From contig JASHXJ010000415.1 of the NCBI GenBank assembly GCA_030043595.1, forward strand, positions 1-26,941: a DNA stretch of 26,941 nt, given 5' to 3'. A model generated the notes under the pieces. The model did no database searches. It was not told where the DNA came from and worked only from the letters and a program-made list of their open reading frames with translations. The DNA comes from Trebonia sp. GTDB lineage: Bacteria; Actinomycetota; Actinomycetes; Streptosporangiales; Streptosporangiaceae. The position numbers and the translations under genes were made by a program. Numbering within the stretch: position 1 is the stretch's first letter; the number at the start of each line of letters is the position of its first letter. Positions 24,281 to 26,941 of the stretch are shown here, piece by piece.

Positions 24281-26047
24281 ATGAAAATATTTCTCTCGTA
24301 CAGCGCTAAAGACAAGGATTTTGCGCGGAGGCTGGCCGGCGACCTGGACAGGGCCGGAATAGAAGTGTGGCGGGATGAGGCTGAGCTCCGCGTGGGTGAG
24401 AGCCTTTCCGCGATTGAGCTCGCTATTCGAACTTCGGACTGTTTGGTCGTAATTGTATCAAGAGCAGCCTCGGAGTCCGCTTGGGTCCGACGTGAACTTG
24501 GGCTTGCGGAGAAGCTTGGAGTCCGCGTCCTCCCAGCGTTGCTGGAAGACGTCCGGAGTTGGGCGCCAGCCTCGGTGCCTGGCTTGGCGCACGCAGATTT
24601 TCGGCGGAAGCAGGACTTCCGCCGATCGATGCAGCGACTCATCGCCGCCATAGAAGGCATCAATGACAGAAGAAGGTTCCTGCCCGCGAAGGAGGCAGTA
24701 GCGATCGCCCGGGCCGAGCGGAACCCGGCAGGTGATTTGTTCGGGGCGTCGCAGCAAGGTGTAGGAATCCTCTATAGCCTGACTAACTTCCGTGATTGGG
24801 AGTTCGCGGACGTCACCGACGGAAGTAGCCGGTTGTGGATAACCGAGTTCTACGACGCGCGCGAGAAGCATATCCAGGCATACGCGGTTATGGACGGCAA
24901 GGTTTACGACTTGCCAGAATCTTACCTGTTGGGAGCTGATCCAGCACCTCAGCCGAATTCGGCAATCACATATTCCTGTAACCTGAATATGCTACCCGGG
25001 ATGGTTTCCCAGGATGAGTGGGATGCTATAAGGAATAAAGATCCGGATCTAGTAGGAAATATCTCTCGTCGATACATTTGTTTCCGTCCGATTCCCCTTA
25101 TCCAGGAGTACGTAGACTCTCCGGTAGCCGTATCTGCCGCAGTCCGTTCAGCTTTCGAGGACGCAGATGCGAAGGGCCATGGCGAGGACTTGTTCATACT
25201 TACCAAGCTTGAGTGCGATAAGCGATACTGGGAGGTGCCTACGTGGATTGTCTCGTTCTTTGACCCGACGCTAGCCGAAAGCGTTCTGACAGTTGGCGTG
25301 GATGCGGTTACAGGAATCGTCCGGCATCCCAGGATGAGGTCCGAAATTCTCAACGCAGCATTCACGTCGGTGCATTCCGATGAGGTGGCCGGGGGAGTGA
25401 CCCTCAACCTTCGCAATCAGATGCGAGCGATGCAAAATCACATTTGGGACATACCACGGGATGGCGCGCCTGCACCCGACGGCCTGACAGCAGCTGAGGC
25501 ATTGGAAATGGCTCAGGACCTGCTGCAGTCAACTGCCGAGCCCCACCGGTGGCAGATAGCCTTTCTTTCCAGCCTGGGAGTTGTCAACCACGTGCAGAGT
25601 CCGGATATTCCGAGGCAAGAAATTGGCTTGATGAAGCGTGGCGGCAGGGCCGGACAGTGGGTGATCGAACTATTCGGATCCGACCAAGATGCTCCCTGGG
25701 ATAATGATCAGCAAGGCTATCTTTACCCATTCAGGCAAATCTTGTGTACGCGTGCTCGCGGCGCCGTCTACATTGGCGTAAACCGTAACCTTGTCTCCGC
25801 TACTTCTCTCAGCAGATCGCCGCTGCCTCGCAATCTACCGGACGCATACGAAAAAGCTCGTATCCTCGCGATCAAGACCACGGTCACTGATTTCGTCGTG
25901 ATGTCCGTTACCACGATTCGGATGGCACCTGAAGCTACATGGAAATTTCTATTCCACGGAGCGGACGGAATCAGCTTTATCGTCACGGTATCAGGCGACG
26001 GCAACCGGGTGCTGAGCACCCAAACACCAGATATTCACGACAGCTAA
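24281..26047 (+). CDS. TIR-domain protein with repeated PepSY-like modules
   Basis: A 588-residue protein. Residues 1-125 are a well-formed TIR domain: KIFLSYSAKDKDFA, VWRDEAELRVGES as BB loop, CLVVIVSRAASES, and W68-V-R-R-E72 with the glutamate used by NAD-cleaving TIRs. The remaining 460 residues match no family I know with certainty. They appear to contain about four related units (near residues 137-215, 285-355, 405-505 and 520-585), each a helix, a W-containing strand and a strand ending near D/G-x-V. The start is the ATG at 24281, where the TIR fold begins, with GAGG six bases upstream; an earlier ATG at 24239 has no binding site. Third-position GC is clearly lower than in the neighbours, which suggests acquisition by transfer. 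Confidence 0.85.
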   Translation: MKIFLSYSAKDKDFARRLAGDLDRAGIEVWRDEAELRVGESLSAIELAIRTSDCLVVIVSRAASESAWVRRELGLAEKLGVRVLPALLEDVRSWAPASVPGLAHADFRRKQDFRRSMQRLIAAIEGINDRRRFLPAKEAVAIARAERNPAGDLFGASQQGVGILYSLTNFRDWEFADVTDGSSRLWITEFYDAREKHIQAYAVMDGKVYDLPESYLLGADPAPQPNSAITYSCNLNMLPGMVSQDEWDAIRNKDPDLVGNISRRYICFRPIPLIQEYVDSPVAVSAAVRSAFEDADAKGHGEDLFILTKLECDKRYWEVPTWIVSFFDPTLAESVLTVGVDAVTGIVRHPRMRSEILNAAFTSVHSDEVAGGVTLNLRNQMRAMQNHIWDIPRDGAPAPDGLTAAEALEMAQDLLQSTAEPHRWQIAFLSSLGVVNHVQSPDIPRQEIGLMKRGGRAGQWVIELFGSDQDAPWDNDQQGYLYPFRQILCTRARGAVYIGVNRNLVSATSLSRSPLPRNLPDAYEKARILAIKTTVTDFVVMSVTTIRMAPEATWKFLFHGADGISFIVTVSGDGNRVLSTQTPDIHDS

Positions 26048-26403
26048 TAATCCAGCAGCTGCGCCCGGAGAGCAGGAGGTGATCGACGCGGGCTGAGCGC
26101 TATCGTCATCGCGGGATGACAGGACGTTCACGGAGACGTCCCGCGCAATGGCGGCCTATCACCCGTTGGCATGTTCGCTGAGCTCCCAACATCCCGCGAT
26201 TATCCATGTGGCTGCGCTGGGGGGAGAAGATCATTGCATTCGCTGTCATTGCCAATGGCCTGAAGCTGAACTTCCGAGAGTGGGATAACCGCTATATAAT
26301 TGCCAAAATAAGTGCGGCTGGCGGAGTTGATGCGCGTCTCGGCAATATAGGCCCACTGGCTACTGATGCCAATCAGATTTCCCACGGCATAATGACGCCC
26401 GGA
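26048..26403. other. 356-base region without a confident gene, with inverted repeats
   Basis: No supported gene. A 73-codon frame at 26206-26424 lacks a binding site and partly opposes the membrane protein gene. The region contains a hairpin just after the TIR gene (26110-26145) and an 11-base inverted repeat, ATCGCGGGATG at 26108-26118 and its exact complement at 26190-26200. Confidence 0.45.
26110..26145 (+). terminator. hairpin downstream of the TIR gene
   Basis: CGCGGGA (26110-26116) pairs with TCCCGCG (26139-26145); an alternative inner stem is GGACGT (26122-26127) with ACGTCC (26136-26141). It begins 62 bases after the TIR stop. Without a T-run it is a weak terminator candidate. Confidence 0.3.
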
Positions 26404-26860
26404 CTAGTCTACGTGATTGAATGATGGGCCACAGAGGTAGACCACAGGCAACGGGGCAGCAGCGGCGAAGGTGAAGGTTACCCACGGAACCAGAGCAAGA
26501 GCTACTACACCCACTCGCACTCCAGCACGCGCTGTCTTGCTCAGAGCCACGGAACGCTGACGTCCCTGGCGAATCTCCCCGCTCGCTTTCCGCCTGCTGC
26601 TCGTGTTCTCTTACCAGTACCAGGGCGCGGAGCGCCAAGTAAATCGACAGAATGCTCAGTCCGGCGCAGAGCACGTATATTTCCCAGTATGGGCGAATCA
26701 CGCCGGTTTCCCCGTAAGTCAACTGCAGGAATCCCAGCGGGGCCAACGCCAGAAGCGCCGCGGAAAAGAGGATGAGAAAGTGCCTCTGCGGATGACCTTC
26801 ACTTGCAGTTAGCGCTTGTCGCCAGCTGTCCAGTTGGTACACCGCGGTGCAATGGCACAT
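26404..26860 (-). pseudogene. small membrane protein, apparently frameshifted
   Basis: From the ATG at 26858-26860 one frame gives about 93 residues with two membrane segments (HFLILFSAALLALAPLGFLQL and IYVLCAGLSILSIYLALRALVLV) and the charged stretch REHEQQAESER. After that this frame becomes Ser/Cys-rich and unlike a protein. Dropping one base in the four-G run at 26577-26580 (minus strand) switches to a frame reading EIRQGRQRSVALSKTARAG, then a third membrane segment (VRVGVVALALVPWVTFTFAAAAP) and PLPVVYLCGPSFNHVD, ending at TAG 26404-26406. The joined product would be about 151 residues. The homopolymer site suggests either a sequencing error or a true frameshift. I recognise no family. 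No ribosome binding site is visible at the ATG. Confidence 0.5.
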
Positions 26861-26941
26861 AAATATGCGGGGCGCAATGCTCGCTCATCGGCAGATCCGG
26901 GCGTTGATCGGCCGTTGGACGGCGTGGGTGACGGATCCAGA

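Noticed and set aside
26206..26424. A 72-codon plus-strand frame after the TIR gene
   Set aside because: No good binding site, no family, and its end runs opposite the reconstructed membrane protein. It is too weak to list as a gene.

Overview
The window is high-GC DNA with strong third-position GC bias and many GTG/TTG starts. It carries the actinobacterial housekeeping order ribF - rpsO - pnp - M16 peptidase - dapB, all read on the minus strand, so the host is almost certainly an actinomycete. I cannot name the genus from the sequence alone. I see no rRNA, tRNA or CRISPR array.

Layout. 1-2469: the 3' end of an unknown plus-strand gene, then minus-strand genes for a YccF-family membrane protein, a DUF4231-like membrane protein, a DUF2277 protein and dapB. 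2643-3545: a plus-strand alpha/beta hydrolase, divergent from dapB and overlapping the end of the next cluster. 3520-12155 (minus strand, transcribed from 12155 downward): a complete FxSxx-COOH (Fxs) RiPP locus. Its order is fxsA precursor peptide ending in FSSAI, fxsB radical SAM/SPASM maturase fused to an HEXXH domain, an AAC(3)-family acetyltransferase, fxsC TIR-like protein, and fxsT, a 1319-residue ParA-like/TIR-like/NB-ARC/TPR protein. It lies between the M16 peptidase gene and dapB, which are normally adjacent or close in actinomycetes. 12276-17757: M16 peptidase, pnp, rpsO and ribF, with a 361-bp pnp leader holding a perfect hairpin and a palindrome.

17846-22629 (minus): a compact three-gene operon. 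It has a shorter NB-ARC/TPR protein, clearly paralogous to the second half of FxsT, followed by two secreted proteins each built of seven FG-GAP-like repeats (probable seven-bladed beta-propellers). No precursor peptide or maturase is visible beside it, so it may be a separate signalling or defence unit, or a satellite of the Fxs locus.

22630-26941: a less ordered accessory region. It holds a terminator hairpin, a possible gene remnant, a 22-bp perfect inverted repeat pair around a cupin gene, a TIR-domain protein with a C-terminal half of about four similar alpha+beta (PepSY-like) modules and lower GC, and an apparently frameshifted small membrane protein.

Working model (inference). FxsB installs a cyclophane on the FSS core of FxsA, and its HEXXH domain and the acetyltransferase may trim or cap the product. 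FxsC and FxsT are TIR/STAND-type proteins that look more like sensing or effector machinery than biosynthetic enzymes. The window therefore joins a RiPP pathway with immune-like signalling architectures (two NB-ARC/TPR proteins and three proteins with TIR-like domains), which is its most interesting theme.
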